64,000 bases of DNA from Cunninghamella blakesleeana (lineage: Eukaryota > Mucoromycota > Mucoromycetes > Mucorales > Cunninghamellaceae). Below are positions 10,691-23,331 of this stretch, in pieces. The translations under genes were made by a program, and so were the position numbers. The notes beneath the pieces were generated by a model that was not told the origin of the DNA, did not search any database, and saw only the letters and a program-made list of their open reading frames with translations. Position 1 is the stretch's first letter. Every line of letters begins with the position of its first letter. The stretch spans positions 43,501 through 107,500 of the forward strand of contig JAFCIZ010000012.1 in NCBI GenBank assembly GCA_017871115.1, given 5' to 3'.

Positions 10691-10937
10691 ATTATAACAT
10701 ATTAATGAAATGAAAAATTTTGTGATAGGATGAATTCTATCTTTTATGTATAAGGTATGCTTTTTTTTTTAATGTAGTAATTTTTTATAATTCTTAGCTA
10801 TAATTACTTCTGCCTTTGCAATTTTTTTTAATTTATTTCAATTTATTATTTACTTTACTATATTTCACCTTATTCCATCATGTTATATCTATTTTATTTT
10901 ATTTCTATTGTTTCTATAAAATAAGTACCTACTTATT

Positions 10938-11150
10938 ATGCTAGTTACTAGTTATTATTTTATTTTTCAGCAGAGGAAGTATTTTAATGAGTTGAAGATA
11001 TTAACAATTTTCCCTGATAAACCTCGTATAATTTTATTCTCTAATTCATTTATTAATGAAAAATTGGTTAAAAAGTGCAAATTGCTTATTTTTTATGATA
11101 AAAAAAAAAACGCGTTCTTCTTGCTTTTATATATTTGGTTAAAACAATGA
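10938..11150 (+). other. Possible isolated exon, low support
   Basis: After an acceptor-like TTTTCAG, a frame of about 55 codons reads QQRKYFNELKILTIFPDKPR then SFINEKLVKKCKL, more protein-like than chance AT-rich frames. It runs into a lysine-rich tail and no donor or partner exon is clear. It may be an exon relic; I would not call it a gene. Confidence 0.25.
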
Positions 11151-11574
11151 TTTATTTTGCTATAAAATCAATAGTTTTTTTTATTCATTTACACCTTATT
11201 CGTTGTTGAATCACACTGTATGGCGCAAATGGGTTATAACCAATTTTTTTTACTATTTTTGCAAGCACTTTTTTAAAATTATTTTGATAAAAAAAAGAAT
11301 CCATATACACGATAGATATAATTATTAAAAACAATATGTATGAATTGCTTTTTCTTTTTTTAATTTAAAAAAAGCTATTCAAGTTCAAAGTTAATTGACC
11401 AGAGTAATTTTTAGCTGGGTAGTCAAAAAATTAAACGAAACCCAAAGGTATTATAATATATGCCTGATTTTTAAAATCAACAATTACTAAATATTGTAAT
11501 TATAATAAAAAATAGAATTCTGTATATCAAAACTTAACAGAGACATATTTGATTTTGTGTTTCAATAAATTAAA

Positions 11575-12010
11575 TATAGATCTGGTAAAAAGAAAACAAT
11601 GATGATACATATATAGTTCTAGTTGCTGAAGATAAATACTTTAAAAATGTTCCAGAAAATGATAATTCGTTTGGGCCACAAATAGCTGGTAAAATACTTG
11701 ACACTGCATTTCATAACAAATCACACATTACTCAAAAAATAAAATTAAGGTATCCTTTTGATATACATGCTATTTGTGCTATTGGCACAATTATTATCTT
11801 TTATAAATCTACAATTAACCATGATTATTTGAACGAAGTATAATCAAAATTCCCATAATATACAAGCTTGAAATAAAAAAATTCTCTCAACAATTATATT
11901 CTTTGCAATATTAATATATGGATCTACCAGCACTGAATTTTTCAAATGGGATAGACCGAAATGTAATAATTTGTATCTTGGAATCTTTATATATATATAT
12001 ATATATAAAG
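11575..12010 (+). pseudogene. Pseudogene of the EDK nuclease-like family
   Basis: On the plus strand it reads VVAEDKYFKNVPENDN, FGPQIAGKILDTAFHNKSH, YPFDIHAICAIGT and STINHDYLNEV, then a stop. Later pieces match the C-terminal ends of the intact minus-strand genes at 39044-39961 and 55904-56824. The N-terminal half is missing or unrecognisable and several stops follow. The E-x-K motif (AEDK) is still legible. It is a decayed third member of that family on the opposite strand. Confidence 0.82.
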
Positions 12011-12476
12011 TAATCATTTGAAATAAATAAAATAATAATATTTACAATTCACGAGTATTTTAATTTGTAATACTAGTAAAAAAGCTTGTATAATTAATGT
12101 TTATCATAATGCATATATACTATTATTAAATTTCATCTTTATTAATATTTTAAATATATAAAAAGGATTAAGAAAGCTTAAAGATTTTAAAGTGAATTGA
12201 CATTTAAATACGTGAGTTTTAGTTTGGCTTAAATTATTAAAAGAAAATTTATATTTTTGAACTTAAAAAAATCTGTCTACTTTATTTTTTTTTATTTAGT
12301 ATACTCTTATAATCTCAACCCATTCTATATATCTACGATGATGTCTTTACTGCGTATTATACAGGTAATATCTATTTAAATTAGATATACATTTATATTT
12401 ATGCATAGTCCTAATTGTTCATTTTAAATGATTAAATAAAAATAATAAAAGTATATGATCGTAGACTGATAATATA

Positions 12477-12515
<39 letters not shown>

Positions 12516-13440
12516 ATATAACTTCATCAAAAGCAATAAATAGTTTCTACAATTAATAGCTGATTTTTACCACCTAAAAATAGAGTTAGATTGAATACTA
12601 AAAGTGTTAATCCATAATGTAAAAGTGAAAATTAGTTTTCTCGTTTTATAAATAGATTAGACTTCAAATACGTTCATAATGACTGGTCTCATTTTGAAAT
12701 CTAATCAAATTGAACAACTATAGCAATAATTATAATTAGCAAAGAAATATACCAAATACCTTTCCTTTTTCTTTGTTCCTTGTATATAACCTTATACGAA
12801 TTTTTAAAAAGAATGTGTAAATATAAGAAAATGTAATAAGGATACGCGATATGTAATATAAAAAATCCGAATATTAAATATTATGATTATATGATTACGT
12901 ATATTGCTTTCGTTATGAGCGCTGTTTTATATATGGAAATAATATTATAACCAAAAACTTATTAATATAACAATACATTAACATATAATATAAACAGTAA
13001 AAAAAAAATAAACCAAGTAAATAGAATTATATTTACCACAAAAGATTTGACTTTATAGTAATAATTTAATAGCTTCAAAATAAATAAAAAATAAAAAAAA
13101 AAAAAAATGCGTTTTTTAAAAAAGTAAAAAAAAGTGAAAAAAAAGAAAGTGAATAAAATATAAAAGTTGATTTTATAAAGGTATCTAGAAAATTTAAATT
13201 CCAACAGCCTCATAATAGCGCTTATTTATATTTATTATGAATATATGTTTATAAAAATAAAAGTTGTTCTGGGTTTTTCAGCTTATATCTTTTCTTTTTC
13301 TGTATTGTTTCCAGAAAGCAAAAAACGTAAGGATTAAAAGGAATAATAATAGATAGTTTAGTTTTAATAGAAAATCAATTAAATAATAATAACAAAAGAA
13401 TATAAGATTAAATATAGCTTTTTAAAAAGTTACAAATTGA
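12011..13440. other. Gene-free AT-rich spacer
   Basis: No protein-like frame, array or duplication was found. It contains a run of about 28 T near 12479-12507 and a run of about 14 A near 13093. The minus-strand open frame at 12962-13213 is driven by Phe/Lys homopolymers and I do not regard it as coding. Confidence 0.5.
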
Positions 13441-13539
13441 ATTCGGTATATGCCAAAAAAAAAAAAAAAAAAATTGAATGATGGAGTGTAATCTTTTTTA
13501 AATATTTAAAAAATAAAATGATTTATTAATCTTAAGCTT

Positions 13540-14650
13540 AACACACGTTTAAAAAGAATAAGCGACAATTACAACAAATACACTTTGGTCCTTTTTAATT
13601 AAACACTTTATAATAATTCTTATGTTAATTATAATAATAGTTATGTTAATGATACAGTTAATCTATGTTTAATAAAATGACATTGTTTAGTTGCTCTTTA
13701 TCTTATATCTGTATACGAATATTTTTAAATTATAAACCTACATATTAGAGTTGTTCAAAGGATAGTATTTCGTTAAATGCCATTTTTTAAAATCAATCAA
13801 CAAAAATGGACATAAATATCACTCTGTTAAAATTCCAAGTTTATTGATTTAATTTTCATGAAAATAAATGATTATTTAGTATTAATATTAATTTTTATAC
13901 AATAATTAAAATTGTATTTATCATCTAGCAAATAACTGTTGATTATATTTTTTTTTTTTATTAAGAATAACAAATAAAGGTATAAAGTAAAACAGGTAAA
14001 ATGTGATCTGAGAATGAAATAATTCTTATTCACTATTTTATCAATTTGCCCATAGCGATTTATTATAACTCTCATTATTTTTTTGGTTCATAACTTTAAT
14101 GATATTTTGTGTATCTTAAAAAAATGTATAAATTCGATTTTAATTCCAATTTAATAAAGACAAGGCTTTTTCTCGTTTTTAAAAACTTTCGTCATAACTT
14201 TTATTTTAATCTGATATTATCGCTAAACTACATATTCCTAATTATTGGAACTCTAACCCTCTTATCTGACTTTAATTTTATTATTTTTTGCTATAAATCA
14301 AATGCATAATTTTTTTATTCCGCATAAATTTAAAATATATATAGATAGATAGATTAAAAAAATAAGGATAAAGAGATAAAAATATAATTATATTTGCTTT
14401 TTTTTGGGATCGATTTATTAGAGAGAGGTAAGATTAAAAGTTTATATTTGGATACGCATAAAATGATACCAATAAAACGTCGTGGGGTACGATCTACCTT
14501 TGCACTCATGGAATTATTCTCCAAAGAAGAGAAAAATAAAGATATATATCATTATCTAATTATATAACCGTAATACTATGTACAAAAAACATTACCTTTG
14601 CTTCATAATAAATAAGACTATATCCTTTAGCAGTCATTAAATATTTTAGC
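13540..14650. repeat. Old duplicate of 62230-63040
   Basis: Recognisable in the same order in both places: CAATTACAACAAAT, TATATTTGGATAC, GCACTCAT, ATTATTC, CATTACCTTT and CTTTAGCAG. Divergence is much greater than between the two main blocks. It leads directly into copy 2 of segmental duplication 1 at 14651, as 62230-63040 leads into the structured dimer at 63116. No genes are apparent in it. Confidence 0.7.
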
Positions 14651-14936
14651 TAATATTCAAGCAATTATATAGATATAATTATATAAGTGATATAGTAATA
14701 TAAAATAAAAAGATGTTATCAAAGGGATGAAAGTTAAACCTTAAATCATGAATAATAGAATGGTTATGTAAAGAAAAGCTCTAGAGGTATGTATATACGT
14801 ATTAATATATATATAATATTGTCTAATAAAAGTAACCGAATTCAAGTTAGTCGTGTAAAAAATACGCAGTGTAATAAACAATGATTTTTCCATTCAAATA
14901 TACAAAAGGAAAAAAAGGAAAAAAAAGGAGTAAAGC

Positions 14937-15458
14937 ATATATTAATCCAAACAGATGCCATCTGGAAAATACCCAGTAAAGGTATCACCGTAAATGTATG
15001 GTATGGATTAAATATATAAAGGTATATAAAAGAGTGAAATGTATATCAATCCAAACAGATGCCACCTGGAAAATACCCAGTAAAGGTACCACCGTAAATG
15101 TATGGTATGGATTAAATATACTAATGTATATAAACAGGAAGAAAAAAGGGTATAGTATATATCAATCCAAACAGATGCCACCTGGAAAATACCCAGTAAA
15201 GGTATCACCGTAAATGTATGGTATGGATTAAATATATAAAGGTATATAAAAGAGTGAAATGTATATCAATCCAAACAGATGCCACCTGGAAAATACCCAG
15301 TAAAGATATCACCGTAAATGTATGGTATGGATTAAATATACTAATGTATATAAACAGAAAGAAAAAAGGGTATAGTATATATCAATCCAAACAGATGCCA
15401 CCTGGAAAATACCTAGTAAAGGTATCACCGTAAATGTATGGTATGGATTAAATATATA
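14937..15458. repeat. Tandem array of five structured units (family F)
   Basis: Five units at about 14937, 15041, 15156, 15261 and 15376, spaced 105-115 bp. They alternate in their enclosing stems: GTATAT/ATATAC in units 2 and 4, ATATAT-type in the others, each with AATCC/GGATT. Units 2-3 look like a duplication of the unit pair also present as 4-5. The array ends about 165 bp before the start codon at 15624. See 287-588 for the shared architecture. Confidence 0.75.
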
Positions 15459-15623
15459 AGAGTATATAAATGAAAGAAAATATAGGAGGACTAATTTTTT
15501 ATTTATTTTTTATAAGCCTCAAACAAAAAATCACATGTTTAAATACCAATTTTTTTAAAATATTTTTTAACTTTTTTTTTTCCATAAAAAAATAATAATC
15601 TGTTACTATAATGATAGTTGCGT

Positions 15624-17277
15624 ATGACAAGTATAAAAGGTATTGGATTTACTGAAGGTATTTATTTAACACGTATATACATATAGAAAATATATAAATA
15701 TAAAAACCAAATTGCCCTTCAGTCCTTGTATAAGGCTTTAATTTTTTTTAACTCTTATTTTTACTTTTTTATGTTTATTAGAAATAGCCTCTAGTATATT
15801 AGCATTACAAAAGGATGGTACTATTACTTGGGATGAGTTTATTAAAAATATGGAATCATTAATTATTAGCTCTTACTCCAATGAAGACAAGTTTAGTTAT
15901 AAAGCATTATGGAGGGAAAGATTTATTAAAGTAGCTAAAATGCTAAATATTAGGGTTAGGGCTGATAATAAACAATATTGGAAAAAAATTGAAAGCAAAT
16001 TATGCCGCCAACGAACAGAATCAGATAACAGCTCTGGTAAAAATCCAACAAACACTAATAGCGGTAAAACAACATCACTAAAAAGCTATTCTTCTTCATC
16101 GTCTTCCTCCTATAACTATATTCTATCAGGCGAAGATATCGAATCTATCAAAAAAAGATATGCAAGCATTGATCAAAATAAAAAATGGAAACTTTCTACT
16201 GGTACTATTGTAGAAGATGTTATGGAAAAAGTAGCTATTGAATCCAAGTATGAACGCCCAGTTCACTCTCTTATACTTGATCTAAAGGATTCTGTATGGA
16301 ACGATCATTTTTCGACGCTAGAGCTTGACGAAATAACCAACCACAATCGTAAATCATTATCATCGCTTCCATCTACACTTGTTGATTACTTGAATACTTA
16401 TGACAATAACAATCTTTCAGCAAAAGAAATTTATAAATACGCTTGCAGCCATTTTTTTGATCCAATAGATGAATACGATAAGAAATGGATACAACAAACG
16501 ATAACGACAGCAGTCGATATTTTTATGTTTGATGATGTTATCAAAACTAATTGCTTTTCTGAAGCTGACTATCTACACCGTATATGGCGATTTATCTATA
16601 TGTTATTTAACGATAACTGTATCAATGCGATTATTGATGAAAAAACAAACGATTCAATATCAAAAAGAGAAAATGAAATGCCTCAGTTAGAAACCATTGA
16701 AAAAAGAAAAAATAAAGCTATGGATAGTAGAATGGATATTCTTTTTAAATATGGGTTTCTTGAACTTGGTTGTGTTGAAGCTGGTATTGGTCGGATATCA
16801 ACATTTGATAATAAGTATATGAACGACGGAATGATAAAGCTACCAAAAGCACTTCGAGATATTATGGTTTCGTTAGTGGAATATAATGGCGACAATATAA
16901 ACAACTTTGTAACCGTTGGGTTTATTTTATTAGGTAAAATATTTTTTTAAAAAAAAATAAAGAAAAAAATTATATAATAATAGTAATAAAATTATAATTT
17001 AATTTGATTAGGTTTGGAAATGGAATTGGTGATTATGGATGTACCTGAAGGGGACAGTATTTGTAGAATAACAAGATCTCCAGTTTTCACTTTTCCCATT
17101 TGTATCAACTCCTTTGGCGCCGATATAATACCAATTTTAGAAATCACCTGGAAAGCGAAGAAATTAATGCAAGACACTATTAGCCTTGTTAATAAAAAAA
17201 AAAGAAAGGCTAATGAGATGACAACAAAAAATACCAAACCAATACTATTATCATCTTTTAATACATCCTCTTTATAA
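15624..17277 (+). CDS. Duplicate of the 483-aa three-exon gene at 754
   Basis: Exons 15624-15657, 15782-16933 and 17012-17277 give the same 483-codon structure as 754-2408. Only a few differences are visible: Lys to Arg in ALWREKF, Asp to Asn in NDNCID, and a handful of silent changes; the second intron is one base shorter. The RMDILFK and LGCVEAG motifs are unchanged. Both copies keep intact frames, splice sites and the upstream array, so either could be expressed. The duplication is too recent to judge selection. Confidence 0.8.
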
Positions 17278-18838
17278 TGATTATTCAAGTTTATTTACAA
17301 ATGTGCACACACGCATATATATATACATTCCTTATATCATTACTGTCACTCAATATTATTATTATTTGTAAACGTTATTTTTATAGTTATTATTAAAATA
17401 AGATATAACAAATTAAAGTGAAATAATTCTATTTTTATTATATTGTCTTTAATTCCAAGACAAAATAAAATGGCGTCTATAAAGATAAATATATATATAT
17501 ATATATTATGATGCGTAAAAAAAAGATACATACTCATGGACCTATTTGATGAATCATATTTCAAACGCACACCTCCAATAGAATAATAAAAGAATTGTGT
17601 GATAGAGAATAAGACAAAGGTACATAAAAAAAAATTGAGCAGTATTATTTATAAATCATATTTTTCTTTTTTTTTAAAAAAAAAAAAGAATTACCCTTTT
17701 TACTGAAAGCTTTTTCTTTGATGATAATTACTTATTCTTGCTGATATTAATTTTATTTATTAAAAATGTTTACTTTTTTATACAAAGTATAGGGGTTTTC
17801 TTTATTCAAGATATCTTTTTTAATTAATCAAGTTGATAAATTTTTATTTCAGATACTCTTCTGCTTTTAATTTAAGTGCTGATCTTATGTTACCCAACGC
17901 GTCTTTTTTTTATGTTGTTAAACTTGATATTTTTTATACAAGATAATTCGCTTTTTATTCAAGATTTTCCGTATCTAGTCTTCTTTTAGTAATTAAACAA
18001 ATAATAAATAATTTTATTATTATAAGCCATTATTGCTTTTCAATTTTCTATTTGATAGATGCTACTGAAATAAAAAACTATACATAGTTCGATTATATAT
18101 TAATATTTTTTAAAAAATAGGTTTATGCATTATAGTTGCATACATTGAGCGATATAATACTTGTGATCTTCAGAGTTAAATGCTATTCAGATCAATGAGA
18201 AATGGATAATTTATTGGATGTTTACAGTTTAAATAAAACCTCATTGGGTAATTCTGCGGTTTTATATAAGATTTATCATTTAGATTTATAAATTAAAATT
18301 AAGAATAAAATGCCATATCTTTAGTAGTATAAACGTTTATCTTACGAATGAAAAAAAGTTCAAAAGTGCATTACATGAAATTTCCTTTTATTATTATCCG
18401 CGAAGAAGTATACAAGTTATAAATGTATTTAAAAAATAAGTAAAAAATATTTTATCGTTATTAAAAATTAATAATAAAAACCTTACATAACTGAATTAAA
18501 TATTTTATCCCAAGTTTTGAAAATTCAAATTATTATTGTTTATAATAAATAAAATAAACTAGATGTTTATATAGTAAAAGATGATGAAATAGAGAATGTC
18601 AATATACAAATGTTAACTACTAATATCATGGAAAAGAAATTGAAAGTATAAGTATCAGAAAAAGTTGTTATTTATAAAAGAGTTAAAATATCATGGGTCC
18701 GCATAGTAAAACAAGAAAAAAAAAATAAGTTTAATGATAAAAAACGAATATAGTATACCTTTTTTATTTTTTTTATTTTTTATTTTTTATTTTTTATTTT
18801 ATTATTTTATGAAAAATTGAATTTTTCTTATATATAAA

Positions 18839-19606
18839 ATGTCAGAAAATAAAAAAGAAAAACAGATACAAGGAATGACTGCAAATTTATTTAAATCAGA
18901 AAAGAAAGAACATTTGCAATTATCATATAAAAAAGTTTTAGAGCATCTTGGAATTCAGAGTCGAGACCTATTTTCAAAAAAAGATTGTATTCCGATGAAA
19001 GAAATCGATGATAAAGTTATTAAAGATATATCTAAAAATCATATAAAATTAACTAAAGCTATTGGCATAGTTGACAAAGGGAATGAATATAAAAGACAAG
19101 ACTTTGTTTTATCTGTTATTGTTAATATTGTTGCAGGATATTATGATAAAAATGTAGAAATTTTAAGGGGAGAACAAATTGATGGTAAAGAGATCAAAGA
19201 AGCTATTGAGTTTATTATTATTAGCGGTAAATATATTTTAATTGTTATTCAAGCTAAAAAGCATGATTGGGACCAAGGAAGAGCACTACTTCTTATGCAA
19301 CTATATAATGCATACATTCAAAATATTAAAAATGGGGCTCCAAAAGAACATATAATATATGGTATTGTAACCACAGGGTATACATGGGAATTTATTTGGT
19401 GTAAAGGAAACGATGAAAATAATAGCAATGATATTAAATCAAGCATTACATGGAATTATGAACAAAAGTTTGATCCAATTGAAACAAGTTTAGATATGAA
19501 ACAGAAACAATGGGAAAATAGGGTGGCACCAGTTGTGAAAAAAATAAATTATATGATTGATAACACTTTAAATCAACTTAATCACTGTGATATAAAATGG
19601 GTTTAA
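18839..19606 (+). CDS. Paralogue of the 250-aa nuclease-like protein, 255 aa, altered ExK
   Basis: Collinear and alignable throughout with the protein at 3916-4668 (KKVLEHLGIQSR, LTKAIGIVD, KRQDFVL, YGIVTTGYTWEFIWCKG) but with frequent substitutions. The putative catalytic strand reads IEFIIISGKYILIVIQAKK: E124 and K140 remain, but the Glu expected at 138 is Gln. In PD-(D/E)XK enzymes that residue binds metal, so this copy is probably inactive or uses another residue. The frame is intact and has a slightly longer C-terminus. TTGAATTTTTC precedes the start by about 15 bp, as in the other copy. Confidence 0.8.
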   Translation: MSENKKEKQIQGMTANLFKSEKKEHLQLSYKKVLEHLGIQSRDLFSKKDCIPMKEIDDKVIKDISKNHIKLTKAIGIVDKGNEYKRQDFVLSVIVNIVAGYYDKNVEILRGEQIDGKEIKEAIEFIIISGKYILIVIQAKKHDWDQGRALLLMQLYNAYIQNIKNGAPKEHIIYGIVTTGYTWEFIWCKGNDENNSNDIKSSITWNYEQKFDPIETSLDMKQKQWENRVAPVVKKINYMIDNTLNQLNHCDIKWV

Positions 19607-19898
19607 TAGTACTGAAAAAGACTGAATTTTTAGCAAAAATAAGCTTGTGTTCATTTTTTTAATAATAAAAGAGTATACATTGATGCAAACGCGTTTTAAA
19701 AAAGAAATCATTGTTACAAAAAAAACGTAAGCTTATATCTTTTTGCTCCAGTTGTATTTTTATTTAATATTATTACTAAAATAAATTGAAAATAATAAAG
19801 GTAATAATAAAAATAAAAAAAATGTTATAATTCGGAATAACTTTCAAGATCAAATATATACATTGTCATTCTAGGATATAATAACAGTTTTTTGATCA

Positions 19899-20138
19899 TT
19901 AGGTATTTTCAATGGAGTTGGACCGTTCTATATATGTAGCACTTCTATCCAGCCATGAGGAATCTACAACAAGTATATATTTATTTTTGGTAAATGGAAT
20001 TAGACCTTTAACCATATAATCTTCATCAACACAAACATCTTTAATGATGTTTATTATACAAAATATTAAATCTTTACCTAAATGCACATTATGAAAGGCA
20101 TATATTAATTTTTTAGTACTTTTTCCATATTCTTTCAT
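19899..20138 (-). CDS. Small orphan open frame, 79 aa
   Basis: MKEYGKSTKKLIYAFHNVHL to SATYIERSNSIENT. The composition is balanced (KDVCVDEDYMVKGLIPF, ILVVDSSWLD) and unlike the homopolymer-driven frames nearby. There is no family that I recognise and no neighbouring exon. It could be a remnant of a larger gene. A T-run of about 35 nt lies 70 bp upstream of its start (20204-20242). Confidence 0.4.
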   Translation of the reverse strand: MKEYGKSTKKLIYAFHNVHLGKDLIFCIINIIKDVCVDEDYMVKGLIPFTKNKYILVVDSSWLDRSATYIERSNSIENT

Positions 20139-20201
20139 TATTAGTTTGTATTTTGAGATATTTAAATGTTGGGATACTTAAAATTACAGAATTTTTTGGG
20201 T

Positions 20202-20203
<2 letters not shown>

Positions 20204-20242
<39 letters not shown>
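20204..20242. repeat. Long poly-T tract
   Basis: About 36 consecutive T (TGGGTG before, TTAATCC after), the longest homopolymer in the window. It could be a retro-insertion tail (poly-A on the minus strand) or simple slippage; no target-site duplication is evident. Confidence 0.85.
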
Positions 20243-20245
<3 letters not shown>

Positions 20246-21194
20246 CCACCGTAAACATTACCACAATGTATGTTTTCTTTTCTAAAATAGATAATACTAT
20301 TGCTAAAGGTTACAGAGGTAGAAAGGGAAGTAAAGATGGTACTAATGATAGTGGCTGAAACAAAAAAAAATTATTAAAATTCAATTTAAGTTTTATATAT
20401 TTTCTTCTCTTTTCTTTTCTTTTTTTTACCCCATTCCCTATCCCTCTTTTTATGTATATTATATTAATAATAGTAGTATTAAATAGCATATTGATTAAAA
20501 ATAGCATCAATTGTAAGTATCATTATAACTTGATGTTTACTAATATATTATATGGCTTAAATATCAGTCTTTACCGTGTTAAAATAAGTTCTGTCAATCT
20601 ATTAAAAATTATTACAATTCTGGAAATGTATAAACTTGGCTAATTGCTATATCATATTAGTTGGAATTTTTTTTAAAAGTTCCATACACTTCTAAAAATT
20701 ACGCGTTTCCTTTTTTCATTTATTATAACGACTATTAATATTTTTTTTTTTTTTGAGTGATTGAATTCAAATTATATTCCATAGTGATATTTTTTAAATA
20801 TGTAACCGAGCTCAATAGCTTGTTTTTACAATTGATAAATACTATATTTAACTAAAATATAATAATATCAGCAACCATTATATAAATATTAAATGTGTTT
20901 TATATACTTGGAATGACTAAAAATTAGTACAGTACGCCTTTTTTTTATTAATAAATTTTATAAAATTAAAATTGAATAAAACTTACTTAAAACTGGATAG
21001 CATTTAATAGCAGTTAATTAGAACTGAATAGCATTTCATATTATTTAATCAATACTTAATTACATCCACTATTATGTAACAAAACGAAGTATTGAACCAA
21101 AACTTACAACTCAAAATATCAGCACTTTTCAGCCCTTTACTAAAATTCAGTAAACTAAAATTTCAGTTCTTTTTTTATCATCATGAATGTACAA

Positions 21195-21575
21195 TAAAAA
21201 AAATAATGAGAACAATACTAAGTATATCATTTGTATTATTATAAACTTAAGTTAAAATGAGTTTACAAAAACTACAAACTCTACCAACTTTAAGTATGGA
21301 TTAGAAGGATACATTCTTATAATGAAAAATTATACAGATATCGATTAAACATTGATATATTTTTTTAAAATATGCATATTAAAACTGTATATATTAAGTG
21401 ATTTTATATTTATAATTTTAGACTAAATATTAATTGAATCAATTATAAATGGATGATTTATTAAAAAATCGCGGTATTACAAACCTCAATAGACAATATT
21501 ACGATTATACATAAAATATGCAATTTAGGTTTATGGGTTGATGAAATAATATTGACATTATTATTATATGCGTGA
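21195..21575. repeat. Diverged non-coding duplicate of 4680-5040
   Basis: Second-block counterpart of 4680-5040, with a further copy of the dispersed element near 21425-21550. It leads into the promoter of the recombinase-like gene. Confidence 0.7.
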
Positions 21576-21589
21576 CTAAGTGACCTTCT

Positions 21590-21682
21590 CCATTTTTAAA
21601 TCCAGCCAATCACATTCTTTTACTTTCTAAACTTTGTCCGCCTTGTCCATTTTTTTTTCTTTTCTTTCAAATATTTTTAAAT
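21590..21682 (+). promoter_or_regulatory. Promoter with CCAAT box and pyrimidine-rich initiator
   Basis: CCAGCCAATCACATTC, then TTTGTCCGCCTTGTCCA, then a C/T-rich run (TTTTTTTTCTTTTCTTTC) immediately before the ATG. The same three parts precede the minus-strand relative at 23574, where the CCAAT/TGTCCA portion has been amplified into a minisatellite. CCAAT is the binding site of the conserved NF-Y/HAP complex; its use here is inferred. Confidence 0.65.
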
Positions 21683-23060
21683 ATGACTACAAAAATTACC
21701 AGAGAACAGGCTGCATGCATAGTATTCTGTGAAGAAATAACTGAAAATAATATGTCTAGGCTCATAAAGCAAATTGACTCGATGAAAAATATTGAAATTT
21801 GCTATGAAAAGGATCCACTAAAGCCTATGCTCTTGCCAACTGTTAGGATAAACTCAAATCCATTTTGTTATCTTCGGTATTTATGTAATACTTCTAAGTT
21901 AGAAAGTAAAATCAAAGACAAAGATTGTCAAGGTGTGCAATTTAGTAAGTATAATTAAAAATTTGCATCAAATAAAAGTATTTTAGAGAAAAACTATCTA
22001 ACGTATTCTCCTATTAAAATAAAGCTTCTGAGAGTCAAATTATCCAATTTTTAAACGAAGTGTACCTACCTTCCAACCCTTATAATGACGAAGTATATGA
22101 ATTTAAACACGTTACAATAAAAGAAATTTTGTCATTGATATGGAAATATACTTCTATATTTGATGATAAATCAATTTCATCATTGGCTTCCTGGTGTTCG
22201 GCACGGAAAATACACTTTACGACTGTACATACTTCGAGAAAATTAATTAAAAATAATACTAAGGAAAGAATCAGATATCGTGAATTATATGTAATCAAAG
22301 ATAAATTTATTAGTAAGTCTCCAAGATTAGTTTGTAATTTTCGTTTTTATTAAAATATTTTTTTTTAGATGGTATTGCAAAAGGTATTATAGAATATATA
22401 CCTAGGTTTCAACAGTATATACTTAATCTTAAATCAAATGAATATCAAATAATTGGTTATGTAAGGAAATCGCATGGAAAAGAAGATAAAGAATCAAGAA
22501 TAAGACTATTACAATGTATGGCCGATAAACTACTCACAAGGATGTCTGTTGACAAAGTTTATGCATCACCCATGTCGCATGCAAATGAACCACTTGTTTC
22601 AAGAGATGTAAACTATGATAAAGAGATATTAAAAGGACTGAAAAATATCGAGGGTACTACTCAAGGTAAAAATTTAATATAAATGAAATACTCTATTGGT
22701 AGTTATAGGTAAATATATATTAATACAGATTCAAATTTTAAAAACCATCCTATAGACCTCTTATCATATATTAGAATTGCTAAAAAGGTTTGCCTAGTTG
22801 CTATAGACTTCGCTGGTATTACTACTAACATAGCTGATCTCAGAAACTTTGTGAGGTAATGAAATGCGCAAATATAACTTCCATTTCATAATTACTAATA
22901 TTATTTTATTAGAGATAATGATAGTGTCAAGAAAATACTAATTGATTCCACTCCATATGGTAAGTATATAAATATTTATGATCGCGACCAGCTATTAGAT
23001 AGCTCCCAAGAATTGAACGAATTTAACTGCAGACAACAATATTTACAACGATCCAAATAA
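21683..23060 (+). CDS. Five-exon gene with serine-recombinase-like C-terminal region, 373 aa
   Basis: Exons 21683-21944, 22025-22312, 22369-22665, 22729-22855 and 22913-23060 join in frame to one 373-codon product (introns 80, 56, 63 and 57 nt). The N-terminal exon (ITREQAACIVFCEEITE) is shared with two truncated relatives. Residues about 88-180 are helical, possibly a DNA-binding region. Residues 211-325 contain IIGYVRKSHGKEDKESR (213-218 GYVRKS), then SRIRLLQCMADKL, VDKVYASPMS and VCLVAIDFAGITTN (D309), then DLRNFVR. The Y-x-R-x-S start followed by an arginine/helix and a second strand ending in ID resembles the catalytic domain of small serine resolvases such as IS607 types. I recall similar proteins as expanded in Mucoromycota. 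Assignment is by pattern only; without the classical DRL-type motif, activity is uncertain. Confidence 0.72.
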
Positions 23061-23240
23061 AATGATTGATTGAACATTCTATCATATATTCAAATACGTA
23101 TAAAGCTATACACTTTATTTTATTAGCATATATATTAATCAAAAAAAAATCATTTAAAAATATATTAATCAAAAAAAAATCATTTATAAATATATTATTC
23201 AAAAAAATTCATTTATAAATATATTAAACAAAAAATTATT
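23060..23240. repeat. Short AT tandem repeat between convergent genes
   Basis: Three to four imperfect units of ATATATTAATCAAAAAAAAA plus TCATTTATAA (period about 45 bp). They separate the 3' end of the five-exon gene from the convergent single-exon relative. Confidence 0.7.
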
Positions 23241-23331
23241 AAAAATATACTTATCAGATACTTTTAAAAATAAAACCATCAGTATTGTGCTCTAAATATA
23301 TAATATAATATCAAAATGCCATTACCAATAA

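Larger units (their letters stand above)
14651..18214. repeat. Segmental duplication 1, copy 2
   Basis: Offset of 14650 from copy 1 before the tandem array and 14870 after it; the 220-bp difference equals two extra array units. It contains the intact gene at 15624-17277. Substitutions to about 18214 are sparse and then become frequent. Confidence 0.95.

Noticed and set aside
20204..20242. Poly-T as proof of a retroposed gene
   Set aside because: No processed coding sequence or target-site duplication is found beside it, and long A/T runs are frequent in this genome.
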